From assembly GCF_035207705.1 (NCBI RefSeq), contig NZ_CP128187.1:1922001-1986000 (forward strand): DNA of 64,000 nt. Direction: 5' to 3'. Source of the stretch: Maribacter sp. BPC-D8. Lineage in GTDB: Bacteria; Bacteroidota; Bacteroidia; Flavobacteriales; Flavobacteriaceae. Of this stretch, positions 19,206 through 29,800 are shown piece after piece (positions within the stretch are counted from its first letter, which is position 1; the number at the start of each line of letters is the position of its first letter). The notes under the pieces are model-generated. The model saw only the letters and a program-made list of their open reading frames with translations. It was not told where the DNA came from and did not search any database. A program made the position numbers and the translations under genes.

Positions 19206-19532
19206 TTTATAAAAAAACTCATCCTGAGCTATAAAAACACTTGGCTTATGATTAAAAATGCAACAACATTAACATAACTCTCTCTATTTGTAAGCTTTAA
19301 GCACTTAATTAGTGCTAAAAAAGCAATAAGAAACATCCAATCATTACGACAGACGACACTTACAAAACGATAAATAACATCCGCGAAGCCATAAGTGTAT
19401 TTTTCTCAAAAAATAAGCAGTATCACTGGTTATTTGATATAATATTAACTAATATTATATAAATATTATGCAATTCTTAACACACATTAAGAATTGATGA
19501 TAATTCAACAATTAACTTAACAACCACTTATT
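19206..19532. other. 327-bp intergenic region with two inverted repeats before the second SusC gene
   Basis: No ORF is supported. Two dyads stand out close to the gene: ATAATATTA-AC-TAATATTAT (19439-19458) and CAATTCTTAA-CACACA-TTAAGAATTG (19471-19496, perfect 10-bp arms). The second is 36 bases before the ATG and could be an operator or a leader hairpin. TATTTTTC near 19399-19406 is a one-mismatch -7 candidate only. Confidence 0.5.
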
Positions 19533-22500
19533 ATGAATCAAAAACTAGATTTTAAATTAGTGAAATCCAAAGGAAAATCATCATTCCTAAGCCATGGGTT
19601 TCTACTGATTTTAGCTTGTATTTGCACGCAAGAAATCGTAGCAAATGAAAAATTAACAACTTCGAAGGAAGTTAAATTAACAATTGTTCAAAATACCGTC
19701 ACAGGAACGGTTTCAGACGAAATGGGTCCATTACCAGGTGCTAGTGTACTTGTAAAAGGAACAACTAATGGTACCCAAACCGATTTTGACGGAAATTACA
19801 CTATTGATGCTCCAAGCAATGCTACATTAGTGATTAGCTACATTGGTTATAAAACCATGGAAATTGCAGTTGACAATCAAACAACTATTAGTGTTACTCT
19901 TCAAGAAGATGCGAGTAAATTGGATGAAGTTGTAGTTACCGGGTATGGTACTCAGGCGAAAAAAGACTTGACAGGGGCAGTTAGTGTCGTTGACACAGAA
20001 GACCTTTTAGCTATACCGGCAACAACGTTCGCCCAACAACTTCAAGGTAGAGCTGCAGGTGTAAACATTGTTAATGATGCAAGAGCTGGTGGCGAAGCTA
20101 CTGTGCGTATTAGAGGTTTTGGTACCTTAGGCAACAATGACCCGTTATATATTATCGACGGAGTTCCTTCTCAGACGCAATCTAACCTTAACCCAAATGA
20201 TATAGAATCATTACAGGTTTTAAAAGATGCCTCTGCCGCATCTATTTACGGTTCAAGAGCTGCAAATGGGGTAATTATCATTACCACAAAAAAAGGTAAA
20301 ATGGGTAAGCCACAAATTACCTATAATACTTTTTATGGAATTCAATCTGCCGCTGAAGATGTTGACGCTTTAAATGCAGCAGATTTAGGTAAATATTTAT
20401 ATTTAGCCGATTTATATGCTGGTGTAACACCAAGCCATGGTCAATATAGTTATGGACCAAATGGCGAAGTAACTATTCCTGATTTCGTTTTCCCGAGTGG
20501 AGCAAGTGCAGGTGATGTAGGTACCGACCCAAATTTATATTCATTAACTCCAGAAAACATCTATGCAATCACAGAATCGGCAGATACAAATTGGTGGGAT
20601 GCTATTACACGCTCTGCTCCAATAATGAGTCATAATCTTTCTGCCTCAGGTGCTACTGAAAATGCCCGTTATGCTTTTAGTTTAAATTATTTTGAGCAAT
20701 CTGAAATTATTAAGTTTTCTGATTACAATAGAGTATCTATTAGAGCAAATACAGAATTTAAAGCTTTAAGTCAAAAATTAACTTTGGGTGAAAATTTTAC
20801 CGCTTCTTTTGAAAACAAAAAAGGTGTTGTAAACAATTTTGATGAACAAGGTCCTGTACAGGGATCATATAAACATCATCCACTTTTACCAATTTATGAT
20901 ATTGCCGGTAACTTTGCAGGAAGTAGAGGTGCTAACTTGGGTAACAATTACAACCCTTTTGCAAGCTTATCTAGAAACCAGGACGATCGTACTTATGGAT
21001 TACGTTTATTAGGGAATGTTTTTGCAAATTATGACATTACACCTAACATTAGTGTTCGTTCTAGTTTTGGTTTAGATAGTAGAGTGGAAAGAAATAGAGA
21101 TATAGAAAGACCACAACCAGAATATGTAGAAGGTAATTTCATCAATAGTTCTACAGCTCGTGAGCAATACGAATATCAATGGACATGGACCAATACGGTA
21201 AATTATTCTAAAACATTTAATGAAAAGCATAATTTCGCTGCCTATGTTGGGGTTGAATCTATTCAACAATTTGAGGAGCGTTTTGAAGCATCTCGTCAAC
21301 GTTTCAAATTTGAAACTAATAATATTATAAGTTATTTAGACTTAGGAGATGCAACCACTTCAAGTAACCGTGGTTATGTATGGCAAGATTATTCTTTATG
21401 GTCACAATTTGGAAAATTAAACTATGATTACGATGGTAAATACTTAGCACAAGTAACTTTAAGAAATGACTCTTCTTCTAGATTTCAACAAGCAGCAAAT
21501 AGTGCTGTTTTCCCAGCATTTAGTTTAGGCTGGAGAGTATCTGATGAGAGCTTTATGGATGGTGTTGAATGGATAGATGACTTAAAACTTAGATATGGTT
21601 GGGGACAAACTGGCAACCAACAAATTGGAGATTATAATGCCTATACTACCTTTCGTTCCGATATTGGCACAGGCGGTTATCCAATAGATGGCAGCACAGG
21701 CTCACCAACTATAGGATTCTCCACTCAAGCCTTCGGTAACCCAGATGCTAAATGGGAAACTACAACGCAAGGCAATTTTGGTATAGATGCCGTTATGTTC
21801 GATAGTAAAGTGAATTTCAACTTGGATATTTATAGCCGTACAACAGCTGACATGTTAATTGAAGTTCCACCAACGTATACTGCAGGTCAAGCAACTGTAC
21901 CATCATTTAATGTTGGTGAATTAGTGAATAAAGGCCTTGATTTAGGATTAGGTTATAGTGACGATAAGGGTGATTTTGGGTATAGTGTAAATGTAAACTG
22001 GTCAACTTATGATAATGAAGTAACTGAATTAGGTGGTGAGAACATTCGAATTTTTGGACGAAGTGAAAGAATTCCTGCTTTATCAATTACGCAAGAAGGT
22101 TTACCAGTTTCTTCTTTTTACGGGTTTAAGACCTTAGGTCTTTTTCAAACTCAGGCAGAAGCAGACGCTTGGGCTCCTTATGGAGATTACAACGCGCCTG
22201 GTAAATTTAAAATTGCCGATGTAAATAATGACGGTGAAATAAACGATGATGACCGTACAGTAATAGGTACACCTCACCCAGATTTCACATACGGCATAAA
22301 TATAAATCTTACTTATAAAAATTTAGCGCTTAATGTATTCGGTAATGGGTCACAAGGTAATGATGTATTTAATTACACTCGTTATTTTGCAGATTTCAAC
22401 ACCTTTCAAGGTAATAAATCAACAAGAGCACTTTATGATGCATGGCAACCAACAAATCCGCAATCAGACCCTTCAACTTGGGTAGCAGCAAATCCGAATG

Positions 22501-22832
22501 CCACTACTCCAATAATGGATCGTAATGATGCTGTTAGTAGTCGTCCTTCATCATACTTCATAGAAGATGCTTCTTTTTTCCGTTTAAAAAACATACAGCT
22601 TACTTATAATTTTGATCAAAACTTATTGGAATCAATTGGCGGTATTGCTAATGCTAATATTTATGTTCAAGGTCAAAACTTGGCTACGTTTACTAAATAC
22701 ACAGGGCTTAACCCAGAAGTACAATTAAGTAACACTGATGATTCAAGAAGAAACCTTACGTTAGGTTATGATGGTGGTGGTTTACCAGTAGCACGTACAT
22801 TCACTTTAGGCTTAAATGTAACTTTAAAATAA
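19533..22832 (+). CDS. SusC/RagA-family TonB-linked outer-membrane transporter (copy 2)
   Basis: A 1099-residue paralogue of the SusC at 10.6 kb with the same layout: extended signal peptide (MNQKLDFKL..., hydrophobic about residues 22-36), carboxypeptidase-D-like domain (VTGTVSDEMGPLPGASV, FDGNYTIDA), TonB-box/plug (LDEVVVTGYGTQAKKDLTGAV, RIRGFGTLGNNDPLYIIDGV, AANGVIIITTKKG) and a beta-barrel ending FTLGLNVTLK. A shared EF-hand-like loop DVNNDGEINDDDRTVIGTPHPDFTYG occurs before the last strands, as in copy 1. The SusD gene follows after 25 bases. No CAZyme or sulfatase is nearby, so the ligand is unknown. Confidence 0.93.
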   Translation: MNQKLDFKLVKSKGKSSFLSHGFLLILACICTQEIVANEKLTTSKEVKLTIVQNTVTGTVSDEMGPLPGASVLVKGTTNGTQTDFDGNYTIDAPSNATLVISYIGYKTMEIAVDNQTTISVTLQEDASKLDEVVVTGYGTQAKKDLTGAVSVVDTEDLLAIPATTFAQQLQGRAAGVNIVNDARAGGEATVRIRGFGTLGNNDPLYIIDGVPSQTQSNLNPNDIESLQVLKDASAASIYGSRAANGVIIITTKKGKMGKPQITYNTFYGIQSAAEDVDALNAADLGKYLYLADLYAGVTPSHGQYSYGPNGEVTIPDFVFPSGASAGDVGTDPNLYSLTPENIYAITESADTNWWDAITRSAPIMSHNLSASGATENARYAFSLNYFEQSEIIKFSDYNRVSIRANTEFKALSQKLTLGENFTASFENKKGVVNNFDEQGPVQGSYKHHPLLPIYDIAGNFAGSRGANLGNNYNPFASLSRNQDDRTYGLRLLGNVFANYDITPNISVRSSFGLDSRVERNRDIERPQPEYVEGNFINSSTAREQYEYQWTWTNTVNYSKTFNEKHNFAAYVGVESIQQFEERFEASRQRFKFETNNIISYLDLGDATTSSNRGYVWQDYSLWSQFGKLNYDYDGKYLAQVTLRNDSSSRFQQAANSAVFPAFSLGWRVSDESFMDGVEWIDDLKLRYGWGQTGNQQIGDYNAYTTFRSDIGTGGYPIDGSTGSPTIGFSTQAFGNPDAKWETTTQGNFGIDAVMFDSKVNFNLDIYSRTTADMLIEVPPTYTAGQATVPSFNVGELVNKGLDLGLGYSDDKGDFGYSVNVNWSTYDNEVTELGGENIRIFGRSERIPALSITQEGLPVSSFYGFKTLGLFQTQAEADAWAPYGDYNAPGKFKIADVNNDGEINDDDRTVIGTPHPDFTYGININLTYKNLALNVFGNGSQGNDVFNYTRYFADFNTFQGNKSTRALYDAWQPTNPQSDPSTWVAANPNATTPIMDRNDAVSSRPSSYFIEDASFFRLKNIQLTYNFDQNLLESIGGIANANIYVQGQNLATFTKYTGLNPEVQLSNTDDSRRNLTLGYDGGGLPVARTFTLGLNVTLK

Positions 22833-22857
22833 TTTGAAAATGCTAATAAAATATATC

Positions 22858-24618
22858 ATGAAAAAAAGAAATTGGATTTATATATCCTCATTAATTACAG
22901 CACTTCTTTTTGTTGTTGCATGTAGTGATGAGTTTTTAGACAGACAACCCGAAGGTCAATTTAGTGAGGCAGATGTAGCAACACCTGACGGTGTAGAAAA
23001 CTTACTTATTGGTACATATAATATGGTACCAGGTGGTGGCCTTGAAGGACAGACATGGCATAATGATATTCATAGTTGGGTGTTCAATATAGCTTCTGAT
23101 GATGCCTTAAAAGGTACAGATGCTGGGGATCAACCAGAACAATCATTTATAGAAGCTTATGATTTTCAATCATTTAATGTTCACATTCGTGATAAATGGA
23201 GAGGATTATACAAAGGCGTAGCAAATGCCAATATTACATTAACTACACTTGCAGCTGTTGAAGATGGTATATCTGATGAAAGAAGAGCTCAAGTAATTGC
23301 CGAAGCTAGGTTTCTAAGAGGATTATTTCATTTTGAAGCAAGAAAAATGTGGAGGTCGCCAGTGTATGTTGATGACACAAATTTTCAATTAAATGATCTG
23401 GAAAGCACCAAAATTCCTAATGACCGAGAAATATGGCCATTAATTGAAGCTGATTTTGAGGCTGCGATAGCAGTGTTACCAACTACACAAAGTGATGTTG
23501 GTAGACCAACAAAATGGGCTGCTAAAGCATTTTTAGCTAAAGCTAAAATGTACCAAGGGTGGGATGCTGCTGGTAATGCAAATACAACGAAATTAGGCGA
23601 AGCAAAGGTTCTTCTAGATGACATTATTGATAATGGTCCATTTATATTAATGGATAAGTTTGAAGATAATTTCAAAGTTGGAACACGTAACAATACAGAA
23701 TCTATTTTTGAAGTACAGTATGCAATTAGTAGTGCTGCAGATGGCGCTTCTAATAGAGGTATTGGATTAGCTCATCCATATACTGACCCTTGGGGATGTT
23801 GTGGGTTCTACCAGGCTTCGCAGAACTTAGTAAATGCTTATAAAACTGAAGATGGATTACCAATGTTAGACACTTTTAATGATTCTAACGTTCCATTTGA
23901 AACTGATGAAACTACCACATTATCTACGTATGCCGGCACATTAGATCCAAGATTGGATCATTCTGTTGGTAGACCAGGTATTTTATACAAAGGTTTTAAA
24001 ATTTACCAAACCGATTTTGTACGTGATTTAACCTACGCCGGTCCTTTCTTTTCAATGAAGCATGTAGCAGAGCCAGAAGCTTTTGGTCAAGGTGGCTGGG
24101 GTAACCTTTCAGCCAACAACTATAGAATCATGAGGTTAGATATGATTTATTTATGGTTAGCAGAAGCTGAAGTTGAATTAGGTGATTTAGAGCGAGCTAG
24201 AACCTTAGTAAATGAAATAAGAACAAGAGCTGCAAACCCTGCTGGTTTTGTACCGAGTGCTACACAAGGTGCAGAACGTAATGATTTTACAATTCTTGAA
24301 GGAACACCTGCTGCTAATTACGATATAGCAACGTATGACGATGCATGGACAGATCCTGCAACAGCAAGAAAAGCAGTACGATTCGAAACTCGTTTAGAAT
24401 TTGCTTTAGAAGGACACCGTTTATTTGATCTTCAACGTTGGGGCATCGCTGCAGAAACACTTAACGCTTATATAGCTAGTGAATCTCAACAAAGAAGTTA
24501 TTTACAAGGCAGGTCATTTGTAGAAGGTAAAAATGAGTTCTTTCCTATTCCTATTGAAGCTATTGACAGATCAGCTATTGATGGACAACCTACATTAACA
24601 CAAGATCCAGCTTATTAA
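22858..24618 (+). CDS. SusD/RagB-family nutrient-binding lipoprotein (copy 2)
   Basis: A 586-residue SusD homologue. The ATG at 22858 was chosen because it places a clean lipoprotein signal peptide (lipobox VVAC, Cys22); starts at 22834 (TTG) or 22840 would add a few residues only. SusD features: LLIGTYNMV, EARFLRGLFHFEARKMWRSPVYV, GRPTKWAAKAFLAKAKMYQG and the C-terminal RKAVRFETRLEFALEGHRLFDLQRWG with FFPIPIEAID. It pairs with the SusC ending 25 bases upstream. GCCGFYQASQ is shared with SusD copy 1. Confidence 0.92.
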   Translation: MKKRNWIYISSLITALLFVVACSDEFLDRQPEGQFSEADVATPDGVENLLIGTYNMVPGGGLEGQTWHNDIHSWVFNIASDDALKGTDAGDQPEQSFIEAYDFQSFNVHIRDKWRGLYKGVANANITLTTLAAVEDGISDERRAQVIAEARFLRGLFHFEARKMWRSPVYVDDTNFQLNDLESTKIPNDREIWPLIEADFEAAIAVLPTTQSDVGRPTKWAAKAFLAKAKMYQGWDAAGNANTTKLGEAKVLLDDIIDNGPFILMDKFEDNFKVGTRNNTESIFEVQYAISSAADGASNRGIGLAHPYTDPWGCCGFYQASQNLVNAYKTEDGLPMLDTFNDSNVPFETDETTTLSTYAGTLDPRLDHSVGRPGILYKGFKIYQTDFVRDLTYAGPFFSMKHVAEPEAFGQGGWGNLSANNYRIMRLDMIYLWLAEAEVELGDLERARTLVNEIRTRAANPAGFVPSATQGAERNDFTILEGTPAANYDIATYDDAWTDPATARKAVRFETRLEFALEGHRLFDLQRWGIAAETLNAYIASESQQRSYLQGRSFVEGKNEFFPIPIEAIDRSAIDGQPTLTQDPAY

Positions 24619-24650
24619 AGAATAAATAGCATTGTTAATTGTTAGTTGCA

Positions 24651-24685
24651 TAAAGAGTGGTTAAAACAGTTTTAACCACTCTTTA
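24651..24685. terminator. Bidirectional terminator between the second SusCD operon and the cytochrome gene
   Basis: A perfect 17-bp inverted repeat (24651-24667 with 24669-24685; core AAAGAGTGGTTAAAAC) lies between convergent genes. A/T flanks allow termination on both strands: TATTTTAAAA follows on plus and ATGCAACT... on minus is weaker. Confidence 0.8.
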
Positions 24686-24706
24686 TATTTTAAAATACTT
24701 TTATAA

Positions 24707-25921
24707 TCATTTATAAATACCAATAAGATGCGTTCTAATATAGACGGGTATTTCATTCATTCCATCTTCTAACTTTAACTTCATAACTTCAGAAGGTACT
24801 AGTGGCATATGACAAGTAATACAATTTTGAGAAACATTATGTTCTTGACCTTCAGCTACATTATTTACCGTTTCAACATCATGGCACGACAAACATTTAG
24901 CATTAAACACATCAGCATTTCCTCTCTGATTTTCATGAGGACTATGGCACGTTATACAATCCATTTTCGATGAGTTTACAAAACACGAACTTTCACTCAA
25001 TAATCCCATTTGATTTCCATGAACATCTAATTTCGTATTTGAATTTGCATTTCTATAATTTTTAGAATACAAAGACAAGGTGTCTCCTGCAATGAAGGAA
25101 AATGGATTACCTTTTATCTGCTGTCCCTGTAAACCAGAGTGACATACCGCACAAGCATCTAAACGTTGTTGCCGTGAATATTCCTTATAATTATCAACAA
25201 ACTTACCAATTAAAGCATCAGGATTAGATCTGTGGAATTGCACATGTTTCTCAGAAGGTCCGTGACAACGTTCACAATCAATACCTAACATTATTCTTTC
25301 TCTATCATAAGATTTACTTACGTTAGATTCCTGTTTAGGCTCCGCAAAGGTTACATGACATTTTAGACAATTATCATCTACCTTTCTACTTAATGCGTTT
25401 TCGGGAAAATTAGGACTATTGACCCACGAGTCTGTGGGTTGAAAATAAGAAGCTTGTAATTGATATAAATCATTCCCTTTCCATTGAAGATGGCTTTGCC
25501 CTTTAACCCCTGAACCAATAACAATCTCGATTTTTGATTTTACTACTTCTTTTGTTTTATACTTAATGTTCGAAAGTTGGTAGTAATCACCTTCTTCCTC
25601 TATCATTTTCAGACGAACACTCATTAAATCAAGCTCGTTCAAGCCTTCAGTAAACCGTCCTTTAATATGATCTTTTTTAGACTTAGATGAAGTGTTGAAA
25701 TGTGCTGTTTCTAAATGTGATTTATAAATGTTTTCATGACATTCTAAGCAGGTTTCAGACCCTACAAAATTGGAACCATTATAATGTGTAGCTATAACAT
25801 CTGGTTCTAAATACGATGAGATTTCGATAGCATTTTTAAAATACCAAAATCCATAAACTAAGAACAATCCAAAAATTATGAACACAATAATCTTTAAATT
25901 CTTCTTATTATTCATTTTCAA
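24707..25921 (-). CDS. Membrane-anchored multiheme (seven CXXCH) cytochrome c
   Basis: A 404-residue c-type cytochrome with an N-terminal membrane segment (about residues 9-27) that is probably an uncleaved anchor or signal peptide, so the rest faces the periplasm. Seven heme-attachment motifs are visible at residues 58-62 (CLECH), 185-189 (CLKCH), 216-220 (CERCH), 257-261 (CAVCH), 322-326 (CITCH), 343-347 (CLSCH) and 367-371 (CITCH). The 120-residue gap between the first and second motifs is a non-heme insert. The layout resembles cytochrome c554/NrfA-like multiheme carriers, but the redox partner and reaction are unknown. It is the second gene of a unit with the hydrolase (7-base gap). Confidence 0.88.
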   Translation of the reverse strand: MKMNNKKNLKIIVFIIFGLFLVYGFWYFKNAIEISSYLEPDVIATHYNGSNFVGSETCLECHENIYKSHLETAHFNTSSKSKKDHIKGRFTEGLNELDLMSVRLKMIEEEGDYYQLSNIKYKTKEVVKSKIEIVIGSGVKGQSHLQWKGNDLYQLQASYFQPTDSWVNSPNFPENALSRKVDDNCLKCHVTFAEPKQESNVSKSYDRERIMLGIDCERCHGPSEKHVQFHRSNPDALIGKFVDNYKEYSRQQRLDACAVCHSGLQGQQIKGNPFSFIAGDTLSLYSKNYRNANSNTKLDVHGNQMGLLSESSCFVNSSKMDCITCHSPHENQRGNADVFNAKCLSCHDVETVNNVAEGQEHNVSQNCITCHMPLVPSEVMKLKLEDGMNEIPVYIRTHLIGIYK

Positions 25922-25928
25922 TCAATTA

Positions 25929-26642
25929 TTAGTCTAATTCCTGATTCATAAACCAATCATACAAAGCTTCTGTTTCGTATGCCTTGATCCAGGCACTATG
26001 ACCTACATTAGGGTATCTGGTAAATATGACCTCGTAGCCCATTTCTTTTAATTTAGCTACCATATTTTCAGATTCGGAAAACGGAATTGATTTATCTTTC
26101 TCGCCATGAAAAACCCAAATTGGCATTTCGCGATTAATCCACGAGGCATAAGGTAAAGGTGCCATACCGCAAACTACTGCCATGGCTGCAAAAGTATCAG
26201 GGTACTGTACTGCTAATTCCCATGCTGCTCCGCCGCCTCTACTTAATCCGGTTAAATAAATTCTACGTTTATCGATTCTATTATTATCTACAATGGAGTC
26301 TAGCAATTGCTTTACCGCCCTCGTATTCCACCATTTTTTGGCATTCGGGTTCTGCGGAGCCAATATTAAAAACGGAAACTTCTTACCCTGCACTATTAGT
26401 TTTGGCGGACCGTTTCTTTTCACCGTAACCAAACTATCGCCCGATTCGCCACCACCATGTAAAAATAATAATATCGGAAAATCTTTTTCAGGCTCCTCCT
26501 CGTAATCTTCTGGGTAATACAAGTAATAGGCTAGATTCTCTTTTACATTCGTTTCCATTTCTGAATCTATCAGAATAGGTTTTGCCTGAGATGCACAACT
26601 TTGAAAAATAACCAGTAAAATAATATATAAAATTAACCTCAT
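25929..26642 (-). CDS. Alpha/beta-hydrolase lipoprotein (esterase/peptidase-like)
   Basis: A 237-residue predicted lipoprotein (lipobox FQSC, Cys16) of the alpha/beta-hydrolase fold. The oxyanion strand LLFLHGGGESGD (about 58-69) is followed by the nucleophile elbow GLSRGGG with Ser134, an acid in HGEKDKSIPF (Asp183) and the catalytic His in NVGHSAW (His215). This resembles the phospholipase/carboxylesterase and feruloyl-esterase-like prolyl-oligopeptidase group often found in polysaccharide loci; the substrate is not determinable. ATG 26642 is preferred to the TTG at 26654, because it begins the signal peptide and a -7 box lies just upstream. The cytochrome gene follows after 7 bases. Confidence 0.85.
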   Translation of the reverse strand: MRLILYIILLVIFQSCASQAKPILIDSEMETNVKENLAYYLYYPEDYEEEPEKDFPILLFLHGGGESGDSLVTVKRNGPPKLIVQGKKFPFLILAPQNPNAKKWWNTRAVKQLLDSIVDNNRIDKRRIYLTGLSRGGGAAWELAVQYPDTFAAMAVVCGMAPLPYASWINREMPIWVFHGEKDKSIPFSESENMVAKLKEMGYEVIFTRYPNVGHSAWIKAYETEALYDWFMNQELD

Positions 26643-26664
26643 CTGTGAATGCAAAATTTTCTAT

Positions 26665-26672
26665 CAAATGTA
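26665..26672 (-). promoter_or_regulatory. Probable -7 box for the hydrolase-cytochrome unit
   Basis: On the minus strand the box reads TACATTTG, an exact match to TAnnTTTG, 22 bases before the hydrolase ATG at 26642. No well-spaced -33 TTG is evident. Confidence 0.45.
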
Positions 26673-26775
26673 CCTTAAAAACAAGCTCTTTTGAAGTAAA
26701 AGTGGTTTTAGGTCCATTTGTGTTCGAAACGTTAGACGAATAAGATTTCAAAAACTTATTTATAATTTTTCAAAA

Positions 26776-26804
26776 CAAAAAAAGAGGATGCACAATGCAT
26801 CCTC
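26776..26804 (-). terminator. Terminator of the giant SprB-repeat gene
   Basis: Minus-strand stem GAGGATGCA / TGCATCCTC (26784-26792 with 26796-26804, three-base loop) followed by a T run (the A run at 26776-26783 on the plus strand), about 30 bases after the stop of the giant gene. Confidence 0.88.
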
Positions 26805-26832
26805 CTTTTTAAATCTATGTTCTCTCTTTTAT

Positions 26833-29800
26833 TTATCGGTATAAAGTAAAGTGACCTACATACTTAAGCGAATCGCTATTGGCATTTACTACATACCAAT
26901 AATCTCCTGTTGGCACTTCTTTACCTTCATAGGTACCGTCCCAACCACTTACTTCATCTAATACAGCCACTACTCTACCGTAACGGTCATAAATTCGAAC
27001 CTCAACACCATCAAAAAGGTCTCTATTCTTAGGTGACCAGATATCATTTAAGTTATCTCCATCAGGAGTAAAGAAATTAGGGAATTCTAACATACCCGTA
27101 AATTCGAACGGTACACTTAATTCTAGTTCACAACCTCTTGCATCTCTTACACGAACATTAACTATTCCGCTTTCATTGGTAGTAAATGTTGTTTCCTCGC
27201 CAAAAGATCGTCCGTTGAAAAAGAACTCATATTCTCCGTAACCACCTTCTGCAGTTGCAAGAACTTCATTAGGTCCGGTTTTATCAACAACCAGGCTTAA
27301 AGGCTCATAACCATCTATACTAAACTCAACCATATTGGTACAACCATTTTCGTGATAAATGTACACGATGTGATCACCAGCAGGTAAATCTCCCCAAACA
27401 TACTGATCTGTAGCGTTTGCAGTAATTGCATCTGTAGGATCAATAGGGTCAAGAGCAAACATCAGCTCAGGCAATAAGTTATTATTTTCTAATTGAATGG
27501 TAGTTGTACTAGTTGGGAATATACCTTCACAGCCATATTGAACTTGTGGTACAGCCGTTAAGTCAACTCCTATAGTAATCGTAAACAACTCTGATACTGA
27601 ACAAAGATTAACATCTTGAACGTAAATCACATAAGAAGCTCCACCTTGCAAATCTTCTGTAATAGCACCTGTATAAGGAGCAAATACTGCAGTACCTGAT
27701 TCATCTACTGGATCAACCATTTCAATTTTGTACTCAAAATACGGAGTAGGGTTTACGGTAACATCGTCGAACGGAGTACCACCTATTATGTCAAAAACAA
27801 CAGAACCGTTATTAGCACCAATACATAACTCAGGTGTTGTATCGATATTTATTATCTGTAACTCATCTGGCTCTTCAACAGTGATAAAATCTTTTTCAAA
27901 ACAACCGTTGTCATCTTTTATTAAAATCTCATAAGTACCTGCTTCAAGCTCATCAAAAGTATACGTACCTGGATTATCAGAATCACTAAAGAATTCATTA
28001 AAGTTCGGTGCAATTGCAAATTGAATTAAACCTACGCCACCTGCACTTACAGAAATAGCAATCGAACCGTCTTCTTCACCATTACAAGATACATTTATTG
28101 GTACTGCATCAAATATTATAGGATCAGGTCTAACAATTTCAAACGGACCATCTATAGCCTCACAAGTTAAACCACTTGTAACACCAACCCAATATTCTGT
28201 TCCTTCAGGAAGTCCTTCAAAAGTACCTTCAGCCTGTGGACCTCTGAATATAGTTGCTGTTCCAATATTAAAACCATCTGTAGGTTGCCCTATATATAAT
28301 GTAAACAAGTTATTACCTACCCCACCACTTGCAAATGACTCTATTCTACCATCTAATTCAGATGCACAAGAAATAGGATCTACTGGAGAGTTTGGTAAAA
28401 ATTCAAGATCAGAAGCATCTGTCATGGTAATACCATTAGAACGTATTGCCGGACAAGCACCAGATGCATTAACCTTTCTTACATCATATTGATATGTAAT
28501 ACCCTGTACACCTGTTGCGTTAAAGGAAGTACCTGTCATTGGAATATAAGTACCAATGGTTACTCCATTTTCAACTCTTAAATACTCATAGGTAAATAAA
28601 GGATCAGGATTCTCTACTGTCAATCTTATTTCACCATCACCTCCACAACCAGGTACTCTTATTTGAACTAAAACAGGTTGAATTGGTGGTGGTGGATCAA
28701 CATAGTAAGCATCAGTTACAAATGAACATCCGAAACTAGAAGATACTTCTATTGCATACCAACCAGCGCTAATATAACCGCCACTATCGCCAATGAATGT
28801 AGGTGTATTCTGTAATCCACTTTCAGACACAATAGCCGTGTTATCATCACCACTTAAATATAACAAAGTATAGTTGTATCCTGCACCAGCAAAACCTCCA
28901 CTTGCACCGGCAGTAGCCGTTATAGCGTCACCAGTTGTAGTGTCATAAGCTTCAAGCACCGCATTGTTACCATTAGGGCAATCTAGTGTTTGTGGCTCTC
29001 TAATACCAGCAAGAATTTGTGGAACTTCTTCTAATTCTATCTCTACCGTATTTGTACAACCCTCAACATCTGTAATTTCTACTTCATAGAATCCGAAAGA
29101 CAAACCTGTAAATTCATTATTGTTAGAGAATGCTGCTATCTCAGTAGTATATGAAGCACCACCATCTGTACTCATTAGTAACCTGTATTCATACGGAGTA
29201 GTATCCCACCCACCGGTACCAGTAGCAATTATCTCACCTGTATCGTTCGTACAACTAACATTACCTATAGATTCTGCAGTTACTTGAAGTTCCCCATTCG
29301 GAGTTCTAATATTTGTAACATTACTTGTTCCAGTACAGAATGGAATATCTGCAGAAACAACATCAACAATCAAGTTACCACCTGGCAAATTATCTATTCT
29401 AGCCTCAAATCCATTTACATCAGGATAGTTAGTTGTATTAAAAGTTTGAGAAGCTAAAAGTGTCGTTCTAGTTACATCAGTTGCTTCATAAACAAACACC
29501 TCATACTCTCCTGTATAATTACCTACAGTTATGAATAACGCACCATCATCGCCTGGCACTGCACAACTAACAGGTTTTGCCTCGCTAATTAATACCGTTG
29601 GCGTTTCTGGAGTATTCACCGTATGCACTGGCATTGGGTATGTACAACCCACTGTATTGTCGGTTACTTCGAATAAATAATCACCAACATCAGATAAGTA
29701 CACATCAACATAGTTATTACCTGAAGTATTAGTAACTGCAGCTACCGGAGTAACCGATACCGTATTTACTGTAAAATCAGTTGTACCTATAACTTGTATA

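Noticed and set aside
10591..26642. A mobile element or genomic island for the accessory block
   Set aside because: No integrase, transposase, tRNA-associated boundary or direct repeats were seen, and base composition looks like the neighbours by eye.
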